A DNA stretch of 64,000 nucleotides from an uncultured Tenacibaculum sp. (GCF_947494125.1 NZ_CANLTU010000003.1:248001-312000), one strand, 5' to 3'. Positions 1 to 9,888 are shown, numbered from the stretch's first letter. The notes: a model not told the origin generated them from the letters alone. Made by a program: numbers and translations.

Positions 1-1524
1 TTAAAAGTTGAACCAGCTTGGGTTGTTTGTGCTCCGCCAGATTATGCTCCTATGCAAAAATCGGTTCGAACTATGTGGGATTTAATGCGTGATGTTGCAG
101 TAAATTCAGGTATGTTAGAACGCCCTGCAAGACCTTCATTTAAAAAAGATATTCTACCTATTTTCGAAAGAATGACAAATTTGCAATGGGTAAATGCTGG
201 ATTTGCTGCTGCTTTTGGTTGGGGAGGTCAATTTGATTATACAACTATTGAATGGGTAAAAAAGCTAAACGATCCTTCTTCTGCTAATTATGAAATGCGA
301 CGTACCATTTCAAATAACTTCCGTCGTTATGATGTTTCTGGTGCAGAAGCACCACAGTTATGGCCTTGGACTTATGGAGATGCCGTAGCAATTCCTACAA
401 CGGGATCTGTGCGTCAACACTCTACATTATCTGGTTTACAATTAGAATTTTTAGATCAATGGGTTAAAGGAGATTTTGATGCTGATTTTGTTGATATGAC
501 CGGTTGTCCACATGTTCCTGAACCTATTAAAATTGACAATTTACCTATTGCTGAACAACCTGATATGCTTACCAAAGCGGCTATGGAATTTTGTTTAGCT
601 GATGCTTTTCATCCTGGTTGCGAAATGACTTGGCCAATGCGAACTTCTGGAATGTATTCAGCTCCATTTAGACTACAACATGCTCCAAAAACTCCTTTAG
701 TAGATACTTCTTATTATGGTTCTACTATGAATAGTGATGTTTTAACGCTATCTGCTGGACCTTTACTAGGTGGGCAAGTTGCTGGAGGAATTACACGTTG
801 GATGGCAATTCCATGGCAAACAGACACAGCAAGTTGTAGAGATGGTTATACCAAAACTTACGATCCGTATTTACCAACATTTTGGCCTGCAAGAGTTCCT
901 AATAATATTTTAAGTGAAGAACGCTATAAAGAGGCTGTAAATCCAGACATTTCAGAAGAAACACGCAAAGAAGCTTTTGCATATCGCTATGCATGGTTAG
1001 ATGATTTACCTTTAGATGGCGAAGCGCCTACCCAAACAAATCAGATTAATAGCATGATTAAATATTTTGATAAACTTGCTGTTGTTCAAGCTCGCCCAGG
1101 AACACCACAGGATTCAAATTTCCCTCCAGAAATGCAAGTAGGTATTATACCTAATGCTGAACAGGAAGCTCTTCTATTTACTGAAGCAATGGATGAACTT
1201 CATCGTATTTTAGGTGATAAGAAAAGTTTAGGTAAAACAGAAGAAAATTTATTAGAAACTGCAGTAAAACAATTATCTGATAAAGAATTATTTACTGAAC
1301 AGGAATTAATGAAAAGTGCAAAAAATGATTTAATAGCATTGGTAGAGCATGAATTAATTGAAGACTTTAATGCTACTGAAAGTGTACGTAAATTAATAGG
1401 TTTATTAGCTTCTAAAACTCATGAAAAAGCAAAAACACAAACCATGCAACATCAAAAAACTTCAAGAAAAGAAGTTGGTGTTCCAGAGAAAATGGTTCGT
1501 TTCCAAAGATTCATGCCTAAATAA
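1..1524 (+). CDS. LodA-like CTQ-dependent amino-acid oxidase (5' end outside window)
   Basis: Quinoprotein oxidase of the LodA/GoxA family, which deaminates an amino acid (lysine epsilon-amine in LodA, glycine in GoxA) and releases ammonia and H2O2. The frame is open from base 1 (it reads EPAWVVCAPPDYAP before the first ATG at 52), so only the C-terminal ~507 residues are here; family members are ~700 aa. Numbered from the ATG at 52, Cys190 in FHPGCEMTWPMR and Trp255 in IPWQTDTASC lie 65 residues apart, the spacing I recall for the cysteine-tryptophylquinone pair of LodA (Cys516/Trp581). The gene is followed after 7 bases by its expected LodB-type partner. Family products often act as secreted antimicrobial, H2O2-producing proteins. 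The substrate cannot be read from the sequence. Family certain, substrate open. Confidence 0.9.
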   Translation, partial: LKVEPAWVVCAPPDYAPMQKSVRTMWDLMRDVAVNSGMLERPARPSFKKDILPIFERMTNLQWVNAGFAAAFGWGGQFDYTTIEWVKKLNDPSSANYEMRRTISNNFRRYDVSGAEAPQLWPWTYGDAVAIPTTGSVRQHSTLSGLQLEFLDQWVKGDFDADFVDMTGCPHVPEPIKIDNLPIAEQPDMLTKAAMEFCLADAFHPGCEMTWPMRTSGMYSAPFRLQHAPKTPLVDTSYYGSTMNSDVLTLSAGPLLGGQVAGGITRWMAIPWQTDTASCRDGYTKTYDPYLPTFWPARVPNNILSEERYKEAVNPDISEETRKEAFAYRYAWLDDLPLDGEAPTQTNQINSMIKYFDKLAVVQARPGTPQDSNFPPEMQVGIIPNAEQEALLFTEAMDELHRILGDKKSLGKTEENLLETAVKQLSDKELFTEQELMKSAKNDLIALVEHELIEDFNATESVRKLIGLLASKTHEKAKTQTMQHQKTSRKEVGVPEKMVRFQRFMPK

Positions 1525-1531
1525 AAAATAG

Positions 1532-2662
1532 TTGATCCATTTAGAAACAGATATTTTAATTATTGGTGGCGGCATTGCTGGTTGTATTGCCGCCATTTCA
1601 TTAGCGAATACACATCGAGTAATATTAATTGACAAAAATAAAGAACCCAATGAACGTATCGGGGAGTCTTTAGCTCCTGCTGCTCAACGTATTCTTAAAC
1701 AACTTAATTTAATAGAAGATATAGATAAAGCATCTGTATACAATGAACCTTTATATATTAAAAATATGGGAATGCAATCCTTTTGGGGAAGTGACAAAGT
1801 ACATATTGTTGATCATTTACGAAACCCTGATGGATTTGTTCAAAGTTTAAATAGAAAAAAATTTGAAAGTTATCTTAGAGAATCTGCCTTAAACAGAGGT
1901 ATTAAATGTCTTTGGCCTGTAAAATTGCAAACTAGCAATTACGAAACTAATTACTGGCATATTACAGCAAATTCAAATGAAAAAATAGGTCAGAAAAACT
2001 ATCATATAAAATCTAAATTTGTAATAGATGCATCTGGAAGGCAATCAAATTTTGCACGTAGTTTGGGTGTAAAACGTGAAACTATTGATAAATTAATAGC
2101 ATGTTGGGCAACCATGCCTAATTATTTGCAAAATACCATGAGTACCATTTCTGCTTGTAAAAATGGTTGGTGGTATAGTGCTGTTCTTCCCAATAACAAA
2201 AGAGTAATGGCTTTTCAAACTGATGCTGATTTAATTGATAAAAATGATATTAAAAAATCAACTTTTTTTATTGAATTGGCTAAAGAAAATAAAGAAATGG
2301 AATGTATTTTAAAAGAAACTAAAAGCGAGCTTCAATTCCATGGAACTGTTGCTGCTAATTCGTCACGATTAAAACAATTTACAGGAAAACAATGGGCTGC
2401 TTTAGGTGATGCTGCTATAAGTTTCGATCCTCTTTCTTCGCAAGGGATGTACAATGCAATGGCTAGTGCTATGCAACTTACAACTCTTATTATAAATCAT
2501 AATTTAATACATGATTATACCATTGAAAAAGATAAATCCTTTCAACATAATTATACTCAGCAAATTAATGCCATTTGGAGTCACTATCTACAGCATAAAA
2601 AACTGTTTTATAGTGCAGAAATGCGTTGGAAAGAAGCCTCTTTTTGGAAAAGAAGATTTTAG
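1532..2662 (+). CDS. LodB-like FAD-dependent maturation factor of the CTQ oxidase
   Basis: Flavoprotein of the tryptophan-halogenase-like superfamily, expected to help build the cysteine-tryptophylquinone cofactor of the upstream oxidase. It has an N-terminal dinucleotide-binding motif GGGIAGCIAA (residues 12-21), GESLAP (44-49), DASGR (166-170) and GDAAISFDPLSSQG (292-305). The halogenase signature WxWxIP is absent; GWWYSAVLP (212-220) stands in that region, so halogenation is unlikely. No ATG fits: the frame begins at TTG 1532, 7 bases after the oxidase stop, which implies one transcript and coupled translation. The 376-residue length suits the family. The lodA-lodB order matches known systems. 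Confidence 0.88.
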   Translation: MIHLETDILIIGGGIAGCIAAISLANTHRVILIDKNKEPNERIGESLAPAAQRILKQLNLIEDIDKASVYNEPLYIKNMGMQSFWGSDKVHIVDHLRNPDGFVQSLNRKKFESYLRESALNRGIKCLWPVKLQTSNYETNYWHITANSNEKIGQKNYHIKSKFVIDASGRQSNFARSLGVKRETIDKLIACWATMPNYLQNTMSTISACKNGWWYSAVLPNNKRVMAFQTDADLIDKNDIKKSTFFIELAKENKEMECILKETKSELQFHGTVAANSSRLKQFTGKQWAALGDAAISFDPLSSQGMYNAMASAMQLTTLIINHNLIHDYTIEKDKSFQHNYTQQINAIWSHYLQHKKLFYSAEMRWKEASFWKRRF

Positions 2663-2671
2663 ATAACAATA

Positions 2672-3526
2672 TTATACTTTAATTATTTTATGAATAGGAA
2701 TTGGAAGTTGTACTCCTTCGGCTAAAAAACGTTTATGTACCGCTTCTTTTAATGCACATTTTGTTTTAAACTCACGGAAAGGTTCATTTAACCAAACATA
2801 AGCACGCATATGAATATGATCTGTATGTACGTCAATTACACGCACATCTACTTGTTCTGCATCTGCCATTACTTGTTCTGGAGTTCTAAAATCAATTACT
2901 GTAGGTAATTTTATAGCTTCTTCTTGTATAATTTGTCGTGCTAAATCGATATCGGCTTTTATACCCAACTTAAAATTATTAAAACTTAATACATGAGAAT
3001 CCTCAATAGTATGATTTAATACCGAATCTGTACTAATTACCGAATTTGGTATAATTAATCGCTTGTTCTCAAAATTATTAATCACCGTATGACGTAGCGT
3101 AATATCTTCTACAATTCCTACTCTAGTTTCATCAAGTTTTATATAATCTCCGACTCTAAATGGTCGAAAAATAACAATAAATGCTCCTGCTATTAAATTA
3201 GATAATGCTGCTTGTGCGGCAAAACCAATAATAGCTGCTAAAATACCAGCTCCAGAGAATATTAATGTAGCTTTACTTCGAAAAGCAGGTATAGTCATAA
3301 TAATATAAACTATCCCAAAAAGGCCTAAGAAAAACTTGACTGAATTTCGTAAAAACAAAATACTTGTTCTTCCATAACGATCTGTTTTTCTACGCTTTAT
3401 TATTTGAACGATGATATAACGAATTATTCTCGATAATATCCAAGCTACAAGTATAACTATAAGTATATAGCCTAGAATTCCAAAAAAAGAATCTAAATTA
3501 AACTGATATGTAAATAGGTCTTTCAT
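2672..3526 (-). CDS. MscS-family small-conductance mechanosensitive channel
   Basis: Inner-membrane channel that opens on hypo-osmotic membrane tension. Two N-terminal membrane helices (about 15-40 and 57-82) precede the Gly/Ala-rich pore helix containing GAGILAAIIGFAAQAALSNL and then the beta-domain start FRPFRVGDYIKL. The C-terminal alpha/beta vestibule domain completes a 284-residue protein, the usual size of compact MscS. Its ATG shares one base with the stop of the upstream racemase-family gene (TAATG), so translation is probably coupled. It is the last gene of the parE-parC run and converges with lodB 9 bases away with no obvious terminator between. Confidence 0.92.
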   Translation of the reverse strand: MKDLFTYQFNLDSFFGILGYILIVILVAWILSRIIRYIIVQIIKRRKTDRYGRTSILFLRNSVKFFLGLFGIVYIIMTIPAFRSKATLIFSGAGILAAIIGFAAQAALSNLIAGAFIVIFRPFRVGDYIKLDETRVGIVEDITLRHTVINNFENKRLIIPNSVISTDSVLNHTIEDSHVLSFNNFKLGIKADIDLARQIIQEEAIKLPTVIDFRTPEQVMADAEQVDVRVIDVHTDHIHMRAYVWLNEPFREFKTKCALKEAVHKRFLAEGVQLPIPIHKIIKV

Positions 3527-4212
3527 TATTTTGAAAGATTAAATGCTTTAGTCGCGTGAATTGTAGTTGTATCGAAAACAGGGATTGATACATCTTCTTG
3601 TTTTATTAATAAAGGAATTTCTGTACATCCTAAAATAACTCCTTCTGCTCCTCTATTTTGTAATTTATTTATAATTATTTGATACACTTTTTTTGATGTA
3701 TCGCTTAAAACCCCTCTTGCTAATTCATTATATATTACATCGTGAATTATATCTCTATCTTCTTTTTCTGGTAGTACAGTTTCTATTCCCATACTTTTTA
3801 AGACATCGATAAAAAAAGTTTTTTCCATGGTATATTTTGTACCTAATAAAGCTACTTTTTTAAGTTTCTTTTCTATAATTATCTCACTAGTGGCTTCTGC
3901 TATATGAATTACTGGAATACTAACAGCTTGCCGAACCTCTTCAATAGTTAAATGCATGGTATTAGCACAAATTAGAATACAATGAGCACCTGCTACCTCT
4001 AAACTCTTAGCTGCGTTTACCATTATTGTTCCTAAAAGATCCCACCTGCCTTCTATCTGTAATCTAGAAATCTCTCCAAAATCTACAGAATTAATAAGTA
4101 TTTTAGCCGAATGCTTTTCGCCATACATATCAGCTGCTAAGTTATTTAGCACTTGATAATACATGATAGTTGACTGTGGTGTTATACCTCCTATTAATCC
4201 TATTGTCTTCAT
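3526..4212 (-). CDS. Aspartate/glutamate racemase family protein
   Basis: Cofactor-independent racemase of the Asp/Glu/hydantoin superfamily, closest in look to YgeA-type amino-acid racemases. Both catalytic cysteines are present: Cys82 in CANTMH and Cys196 in LGCTEIPL. The N-terminus KTIGLIGGITPQST is typical of this family. At 228 aa it is of normal length. It starts directly after the parC stop (no gap) and overlaps the MscS start by one base. The substrate (aspartate, glutamate or a broader set) cannot be decided; it is not MurI-like enough to name as glutamate racemase. A role in D-amino-acid supply is inference. Confidence 0.85.
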   Translation of the reverse strand: MKTIGLIGGITPQSTIMYYQVLNNLAADMYGEKHSAKILINSVDFGEISRLQIEGRWDLLGTIMVNAAKSLEVAGAHCILICANTMHLTIEEVRQAVSIPVIHIAEATSEIIIEKKLKKVALLGTKYTMEKTFFIDVLKSMGIETVLPEKEDRDIIHDVIYNELARGVLSDTSKKVYQIIINKLQNRGAEGVILGCTEIPLLIKQEDVSIPVFDTTTIHATKAFNLSK

Positions 4213-6918
4213 TTAGAATAAACTTTCTTGACTATCGTCTTCTTTTGCCTTTTTCTTTTGAAGTGCACGTTCTAAAGCCTTTTTTGCTTTATCTTCTTTC
4301 GAATTTACAAATTCTTTTTGTGGCACTTCCTCAATATCTAAAGGCAAACTATTTTCAACAACTTCTTCCTCTTCGTTTACCTCAATTTCCTCTACTTTTT
4401 CTTCTTCTGGTTCTTCGTATGGCAAAGACTCTAATAAATTAACTGTACGTATTTTATCTGTTGTTAATTGATTTCCTTGTGCTTTTATTCCTTTTATTGA
4501 AATAAAATCCTCGAAATTTACAGTTATTTTATCTAAGCTTCGCTTAGAAAACAACACCTCAGCCATTGGACGGTAATCTGTTGAAATAATTTCTAATTTC
4601 GCTTTCTGATCATCTGAAATAAAAAGCTCTTCTTTATCGGCTGTTTCTATTAAAAAACGTTTTACATAATAACGTTCTTTTTCTCCATCAAAGTAAATAG
4701 CAGAAATAGGTTTATTCGGCTTCCATTTTTCTAAGACAATCATGTCACTTTCAAAATGCATTGCTAAATCTGGTGCTACTGCTTTAATTTTTCCCGATTG
4801 GGTTGCTATTAATATTTTATCTTCAGCCCTAAACTCTCCTAATAATTCTCCTCTATCATCTACATTTAAACGTTGAACTGCATCGTCAAACCATATTTTA
4901 CGGGGTTTTAACGTAGAAACTCCTGCTGATTTAAATTCAATTTTCTTAATTGCAAACTTCGTTATTTGATTACCACGAACTGCACGTCCTTTAATAGCTA
5001 AATCGGCAAAATCGATATCCCATTTTAGCTTTTTTATACTACCTACAGATCTTAAATTAATAGTAACAACCTCTGCTTCGCCATTAGGATTTACTGTAAA
5101 ATATAAAACCTTAGAGCCTTTATTTCCTGTAGTTAAATCGTACTCTTTATCGCGTGTTACACTCGTTACATTAAAACGCTTCATATAACTCGGGCCTTTT
5201 ACACCGTCTTTATACATCATATTATACACGGTACGCTTGTCTTTCTTTTTAAAGATTGCTATGTGAATAATGTCTTTACCTACAAATGTTTTAGAAGCTA
5301 CCTTGGTAACAATCATTTTACCATCACTTTTAAAAATGATTATATCATCAATATCAGCACAATCTGTAATATATTCGTCTTTTTTAAGTGAAGTTCCTAC
5401 AAAACCTTCTTCTCTATTTACATAAAGTTTTGTGTTTCGCATTACTACTTTGGTTGCTACAATATCATCAAAAATTCTAATTTCTGTTTTACGTTCGCGG
5501 CCTTTACCGTATTTCGCTTTTAAGTTTTTAAAATAGTTTACAGCAAATTCTATTAAATTATCTAAATGATGTTTTACCTCTGCTATTTTCTCTTCTAAAC
5601 TTTCAATATGTTGTTTCGCTTTGTCAATATCGAATTTTGAAATTTTCTTTATTCGAATTTCTGTTAAACGAACAATATCTTCTTCTGTTATTTCTCTTTT
5701 TAAATGCTTTATATGTGGTTGTAAACCTTTGTCAATTGCTTCAATTACACCTTCCCAAGTATCAACCTCTTCAATATCACGGTAGATTCTGTTTTCAATA
5801 AAAATTCGTTCTAAAGATGCAAAATGCCATTGCTCTTGCAATTCATTTAATTGAATTTCTAATTCACTTTTAAGCAACTTTACTGTTAAATCTGTAGAAT
5901 GTTTCAACATTTCAGAAACTCCTACAAATACAGGTTTATTATCTTCAATAGTACAAGACAGTGGTGATATTGAATTTTCGCAATTCGTAAATGCGTATAA
6001 TGCATCTATTGTTTTATCTGGTGATATTCCGGCAGGTAAATGCACTAAAATTTCTACATTTGCTGCTGTATTATCTTCAATTTTTTTAATCTTAATTTTA
6101 CCTTTCTCATTTGCTTTTAAGATGCTATCAATTAATGTTGTTGTCGTTGTAGCAAATGGGATTTCGGTAATTACTAATGTCTTTTTATCTAATTGAGATA
6201 TTTTTGCTCGTACACGTACCTTACCTCCTCTTACTCCATCATTATAATTTGTAAAATCTGCAATTCCTCCAGTTAAAAAATCTGGAAAAATAGTAAAACT
6301 TCTTCCTTTTAAATATTTGATTGAAGCATCAATCAACTCATTAAAATTGTGTGGTAATATTTTTGTTGATAAACCAACTGCTATTCCTTCTGCTCCTTGT
6401 GCTAATAATAATGGGAATTTTACAGGTAAATCTATTGGTTCTTTTCTTCTACCATCATACGACATTTTCCAATCTGTCGTCTTTGGATTGAAAACAACTT
6501 CTAAAGCAAATTTTGATAAACGTGCTTCAATATATCTTGATGCTGCTGCTCTATCTCCTGTTAAGATATTACCCCAGTTTCCCTGCATATCAATCAACAG
6601 TTCTTTCTGCCCAATTTGCACCATAGCATCTGCTATTGAAGCATCTCCGTGCGGGTGATATTGCATCGTATGACCAACGATATTCGCTACTTTATTGTAA
6701 CGTCCATCATCTAAATCTTTCATAGAATGCATAATTCTACGTTGCACTGGTTTTAATCCGTCTTCTAAGGAAGGAACTGCCCTTTCTAAAATTACATACG
6801 AAGCGTAATCTAAAAACCATTCTTTATACATCCCGGTAACTTTCGTTATCGTTTCGACCGAATCGGTCTGATGATGCATTTCTTCGTCGTGTTCGTTTTC
6901 GTTTATTTCTTCACTCAT
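4213..6918 (-). CDS. parC: DNA topoisomerase IV subunit A
   Basis: Type IIA topoisomerase breakage-reunion subunit that decatenates daughter chromosomes together with ParE. The N-terminal winged-helix region contains the catalytic tyrosine in RAAASRYIE (Tyr129) and the conserved YHPHGDASIADAMV segment (87-100). A coiled-coil region lies near 440-480, and beta-pinwheel-like repeats follow. The last ~80 residues form an acidic then lysine-rich tail, common in Bacteroidetes ParC. It lies in one operon with parE, separated by two tiny membrane-protein genes, and this pairing supports ParC over GyrA. The 901-residue length is normal for the phylum. Start ATG at 6918. Confidence 0.95.
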   Translation of the reverse strand: MSEEINENEHDEEMHHQTDSVETITKVTGMYKEWFLDYASYVILERAVPSLEDGLKPVQRRIMHSMKDLDDGRYNKVANIVGHTMQYHPHGDASIADAMVQIGQKELLIDMQGNWGNILTGDRAAASRYIEARLSKFALEVVFNPKTTDWKMSYDGRRKEPIDLPVKFPLLLAQGAEGIAVGLSTKILPHNFNELIDASIKYLKGRSFTIFPDFLTGGIADFTNYNDGVRGGKVRVRAKISQLDKKTLVITEIPFATTTTTLIDSILKANEKGKIKIKKIEDNTAANVEILVHLPAGISPDKTIDALYAFTNCENSISPLSCTIEDNKPVFVGVSEMLKHSTDLTVKLLKSELEIQLNELQEQWHFASLERIFIENRIYRDIEEVDTWEGVIEAIDKGLQPHIKHLKREITEEDIVRLTEIRIKKISKFDIDKAKQHIESLEEKIAEVKHHLDNLIEFAVNYFKNLKAKYGKGRERKTEIRIFDDIVATKVVMRNTKLYVNREEGFVGTSLKKDEYITDCADIDDIIIFKSDGKMIVTKVASKTFVGKDIIHIAIFKKKDKRTVYNMMYKDGVKGPSYMKRFNVTSVTRDKEYDLTTGNKGSKVLYFTVNPNGEAEVVTINLRSVGSIKKLKWDIDFADLAIKGRAVRGNQITKFAIKKIEFKSAGVSTLKPRKIWFDDAVQRLNVDDRGELLGEFRAEDKILIATQSGKIKAVAPDLAMHFESDMIVLEKWKPNKPISAIYFDGEKERYYVKRFLIETADKEELFISDDQKAKLEIISTDYRPMAEVLFSKRSLDKITVNFEDFISIKGIKAQGNQLTTDKIRTVNLLESLPYEEPEEEKVEEIEVNEEEEVVENSLPLDIEEVPQKEFVNSKEDKAKKALERALQKKKAKEDDSQESLF

Positions 6919-6944
6919 TGAATAATATGTATTCGTTTAAGAGT

Positions 6945-7130
6945 TTATTTATTGTTCTTTTTACTAAGCATGAGAATTAAAATGCAAACCAATGCAGCAA
7001 CAATCATGTTTATATAGTGCTTTTTATTAATTGTCCAACTCAAATTATCAAAATCAACATTTAATAAATTAATGAAAAAAATAGTAAAAGCAATTATAAT
7101 ATATATCCTTACTCTCCTTGACTTATCCAT
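6945..7130 (-). CDS. Small two-helix membrane protein between parE and parC (copy 2)
   Basis: A 61-residue protein of unknown function. It has a basic N-terminus, a membrane helix at about 8-23, a short polar stretch containing NVDFDNLS, a second helix at about 41-54 and a Lys/Asn-rich tail. The layout matches the 67-residue protein just upstream (helix, IDWNNLLS, helix, basic tail), so the two look like a diverged tandem duplication. It overlaps that gene by 8 bases and ends 26 bases before parC, so it is surely co-transcribed with the topoisomerase genes. No function is known to me. Confidence 0.75.
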   Translation of the reverse strand: MDKSRRVRIYIIIAFTIFFINLLNVDFDNLSWTINKKHYINMIVAALVCILILMLSKKNNK

Positions 7131-7326
7131 TATTGCTTTTATTTTTAATTTGTAGCGAAACTATAATCAGAATAGCCGCTAAAACTCCGAAAATAGCTCC
7201 TGAATTATCTTTACTTAATAGATTATTCCAATCTATTTGAAACAACCAAAAGAATAAAAATAGTACAAATAAAGCTGTTATAATATTCTTTATTTTCTTT
7301 ATATTATACTTCTTCTTCCACGACAT
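7123..7326 (-). CDS. Small two-helix membrane protein between parE and parC (copy 1)
   Basis: A 67-residue protein of unknown function with a Lys-rich N-terminus (residues 4-13), a hydrophobic helix at about 15-30, a polar connector with IDWNNLLS, a second helix at about 43-58 and a basic Lys/Asn tail. The ATG at 7326 lies inside the end of parE, a 23-base overlap, and its own end overlaps the next small gene by 8 bases. Such overlaps support real translation by coupling. It is probably an inner-membrane protein, by helix content only. Confidence 0.75.
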   Translation of the reverse strand: MSWKKKYNIKKIKNIITALFVLFLFFWLFQIDWNNLLSKDNSGAIFGVLAAILIIVSLQIKNKSNNG

Positions 7327-9163
7327 CTAATTCAACTTTTAAATTTTCAATAATGAACTTCTGTCTGTCTGGTGTATTTTTTCCCATATAGAACTCTAAC
7401 ATTTGTTCTATCGACATTTCTTTATCTAACATTACCGGATCTAAACGGATATCATCACCAATAAAATGCACAAATTCGTTCGGAGAGATCTCTCCCAATC
7501 CTTTAAATCGAGTTATTTCTGGTTTCCCTCTTAATTTATCTATCGCCTCTTTTTTCTCTTCTTCTGAATAACAATAGTAAGTATCTTTCTTATTACGGAC
7601 TCTAAATAGCGGGGTTTCTAAAATATATAAATGTCCTTCTTTAATTACTTCTGGAAAGAACTGTAAAAAGAACGTAATTAATAACAAACGAATGTGCATA
7701 CCATCAACATCGGCATCGGTAGCAATTACAATGTTGTTATATCGTAAATCTTGTAAACCGTCTTCTATATTTAATGCTGCTTGTAATAAATTAAACTCTT
7801 CGTTTTCATATACTATTTTCTTACTTAATCCGTACGAATTTAAAGGCTTTCCTTTTAAACTAAAAACAGCCTGTGTATTTACGTTTCTAGATTTTGTAAT
7901 AGATCCAGATGCTGAATCTCCCTCTGTAATAAATAACGTTGAATCTAAATAAGCCTCTTTTTTTGTATCTCCTAAGTGTATTCTACAATCACGTAATTTC
8001 TTATTGTGTAAACTTGATTTCTTTGCTCTATCTTTTGCTAACTTTCTAATTCCCGAAAGCTCTTTTCGTTCTTTTTCAGCTTGTATAATTTTACGCTGTA
8101 ACTTCTCTGCTGTTTCTACATTTTTATGTAAAAAATTATCAAGTTTCGTTTTTAGAAAATCGTTAATATATGTTCTTACCGTTGGTAAATCTCCTCCCAT
8201 ATCTGTAGAACCCAACTTTGTTTTTGTTTGACTTTCAAAAACGGGTTCCATTACTTTAATGGCAATGGCAGAAATAATTGATTTCCGAATATCTGATGCT
8301 TCAAAATTCTTTCCGTAAAACTCACGAATGGTTTTTACAATAGCTTCTCTAAATGCTGCCTGGTGTGTACCTCCTTGTGTTGTATGTTGCCCATTTACAA
8401 ATGAATGGTACTCTTCTGAATATTGTGTTTTACTATGCGTTATAGCAACTTCTATATCATCTCCTTTTAAATGAATAATCGGATATAACATATCCTCTTG
8501 ACTATTGTTATCTTCCAATAAATCTTTCAACCCATTTTCTGAAACATATTTTTCGCCATTAAAAACAATAGTTAACCCTGTATTTAGATATACATAATTT
8601 TTAAGCATTTTAGAAACATACTCGTTTCTAAACTTATAATTTTTAAAGATAGTTTCATCTGGAATAAAAGAAACTTTCGTTCCTTTTCTACGTGAAGTTT
8701 CTTCTAAAAATTCTTGATTGGTTAAATTACCTTGCTCAAATTCTGCTGCTGCAGATTTACCATCTCTTGATGATTCTACTCTAAAAAATGAAGAAAGTGC
8801 ATTTACTGCTTTGGTACCTACCCCGTTTAAACCTACCGATTTTTTAAACGCTTTAGAATCGTACTTACCTCCTGTATTCATTTTAGATACTACATCGACC
8901 ACTTTACCTAAGGGAATACCACGACCGTAATCTCTAACAATTACTTTATTTCCTTGAATAGAAATTTCGATGGTTTTACCCGCCCCCATCACATATTCAT
9001 CTATTGAATTGTCAAGAACTTCTTTTACCAAAATATAAATTCCATCGTCTGGAGAAGATCCATCTCCAAGTTTACCAATGTACATTCCTGGACGCATTCG
9101 GATGTGTTCTTTCCAATCGAGCGAACGTATATTATCTTCGGTATATTTTGTTTCTTTAGTCAT
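7304..9163 (-). CDS. parE: DNA topoisomerase IV subunit B
   Basis: ATPase subunit of topoisomerase IV. The GHKL ATP-binding domain shows [18 protein letters not shown] and [15 protein letters not shown]. The transducer domain follows, then the TOPRIM domain with EGDSASGS and the metal-binding [13 protein letters not shown]. At 619 aa it is shorter than GyrB and lacks a GyrB-type insertion, which fits Bacteroidetes ParE. It is first in the minus-strand run parE, two small membrane proteins, parC, racemase, mscS. Start ATG at 9163 gives the standard opening before [10 protein letters not shown]. Confidence 0.95.
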   Translation of the reverse strand: MTKETKYTEDNIRSLDWKEHIRMRPGMYIGKLGDGSSPDDGIYILVKEVLDNSIDEYVMGAGKTIEISIQGNKVIVRDYGRGIPLGKVVDVVSKMNTGGKYDSKAFKKSVGLNGVGTKAVNALSSFFRVESSRDGKSAAAEFEQGNLTNQEFLEETSRRKGTKVSFIPDETIFKNYKFRNEYVSKMLKNYVYLNTGLTIVFNGEKYVSENGLKDLLEDNNSQEDMLYPIIHLKGDDIEVAITHSKTQYSEEYHSFVNGQHTTQGGTHQAAFREAIVKTIREFYGKNFEASDIRKSIISAIAIKVMEPVFESQTKTKLGSTDMGGDLPTVRTYINDFLKTKLDNFLHKNVETAEKLQRKIIQAEKERKELSGIRKLAKDRAKKSSLHNKKLRDCRIHLGDTKKEAYLDSTLFITEGDSASGSITKSRNVNTQAVFSLKGKPLNSYGLSKKIVYENEEFNLLQAALNIEDGLQDLRYNNIVIATDADVDGMHIRLLLITFFLQFFPEVIKEGHLYILETPLFRVRNKKDTYYCYSEEEKKEAIDKLRGKPEITRFKGLGEISPNEFVHFIGDDIRLDPVMLDKEMSIEQMLEFYMGKNTPDRQKFIIENLKVELDVVEEEV

Positions 9164-9220
9164 AAAGTATAAGGAAATTGAAGTCTCTGCTAAAATAGTA
9201 TTTACTCTGTAAAAACAAAA

Positions 9221-9250
9221 AACTCTGTTGAATTAGTTTTCAACAGAGTT
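9221..9250 (-). terminator. Rho-independent terminator after the 118-residue lipoprotein gene
   Basis: Perfect 12-bp stem (AACTCTGTTGAA at 9221-9232 with TTCAACAGAGTT at 9239-9250) and a 6-base loop. A T-rich tract lies on both sides, so it can work in either direction; on the minus strand it stops transcription from 9321-9677 before parE. Confidence 0.85.
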
Positions 9251-9320
9251 CGTTTTTTTATTTTAAATACCTAAAGTATAGGACTATTTTTTTATAACAT
9301 TAAAATACTGCAAGTATGTT

Positions 9321-9677
9321 TTAAAAAACAGATTCAATATTTATTGTAATTATAGCAGATGCTTTTAAGTTAGTATCTGATACTTCTACCTCTATTATAA
9401 ATTTATCCTCAACAAGTTTTTTTGTTTCTGGTTTTACTCTTAATGTTCCATCTTCTGATATCATAAAAAAATTACTATCATCCTTTTTTATTGAGAATGT
9501 TAATGCATCATCTTCTAAATCTGTTGCTATTATTTTTAATGTTATTATCTCATTTTCTTTAACTTTAAATGTTTGTTCTTTTATAATTGGTGCTGTATTT
9601 ACAATAGCATTATCCTTTGAACACGAAGCAAATTGAATTAATAAGAATAGTGCGAATAACGTGGTGATTTTTTTCAT
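9321..9677 (-). CDS. Small lipoprotein with one cadherin-like domain
   Basis: A 118-residue exported lipoprotein. The signal peptide ends in the lipobox FASC (Cys19). The rest reads as a single cadherin/Ig-like beta-sandwich repeat with the typical APII...F.V.EN start, ATDLEDDALTFSI in the middle and DGTLRVKP later. Such domains bind calcium or carbohydrates and often occur as repeats in large Bacteroidetes adhesins; a lone copy is less usual. It has its own -7 element upstream (9706-9713) and a strong terminator downstream, so it is probably monocistronic. Function unknown. Confidence 0.8.
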   Translation of the reverse strand: MKKITTLFALFLLIQFASCSKDNAIVNTAPIIKEQTFKVKENEIITLKIIATDLEDDALTFSIKKDDSNFFMISEDGTLRVKPETKKLVEDKFIIEVEVSDTNLKASAIITINIESVF

Positions 9678-9705
9678 TTTATATTATTTATATGTTTTTT
9701 GCACA

Positions 9706-9713
9706 CAAACGTA
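9706..9713 (-). promoter_or_regulatory. Bacteroidetes -7 element for the cadherin-like lipoprotein gene
   Basis: On the minus strand the bases read TACGTTTG, matching TAnnTTTG, about 30 bases before the ATG at 9677. No clear -33 TTTG is seen at the right distance. Confidence 0.5.
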
Positions 9714-9782
9714 TAGCATACCTTTTGTTATTAATTAATTTTATTTCCCAGCGTCCTTTTTTTATTTCCAGATATAAAAAAT

Positions 9783-9806
9783 GCTGTTAGTTTGTATACT
9801 AACAGC
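9783..9806 (-). terminator. Terminator after the response-regulator gene
   Basis: Perfect 9-bp stem GCTGTTAGT / ACTAACAGC with a 6-base loop, followed on the minus strand by a T-rich stretch. It lies 83 bases past the regulator stop. The right arm and flank (ACTAACAGCGT) recur in the terminator after guaB. Confidence 0.7.
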
Positions 9807-9888
9807 GTAATTATTTACTTATTTTCTAATCGCTTTAATTAATCATATACTATTTAAAACATCTCAAATACGATCAATAATACTTGTT

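Noticed and set aside
1532..2662. Tryptophan halogenase
   Set aside because: The fold is similar, but the WxWxIP motif is absent and the gene follows a LodA-type oxidase, so a LodB-type maturase fits better.
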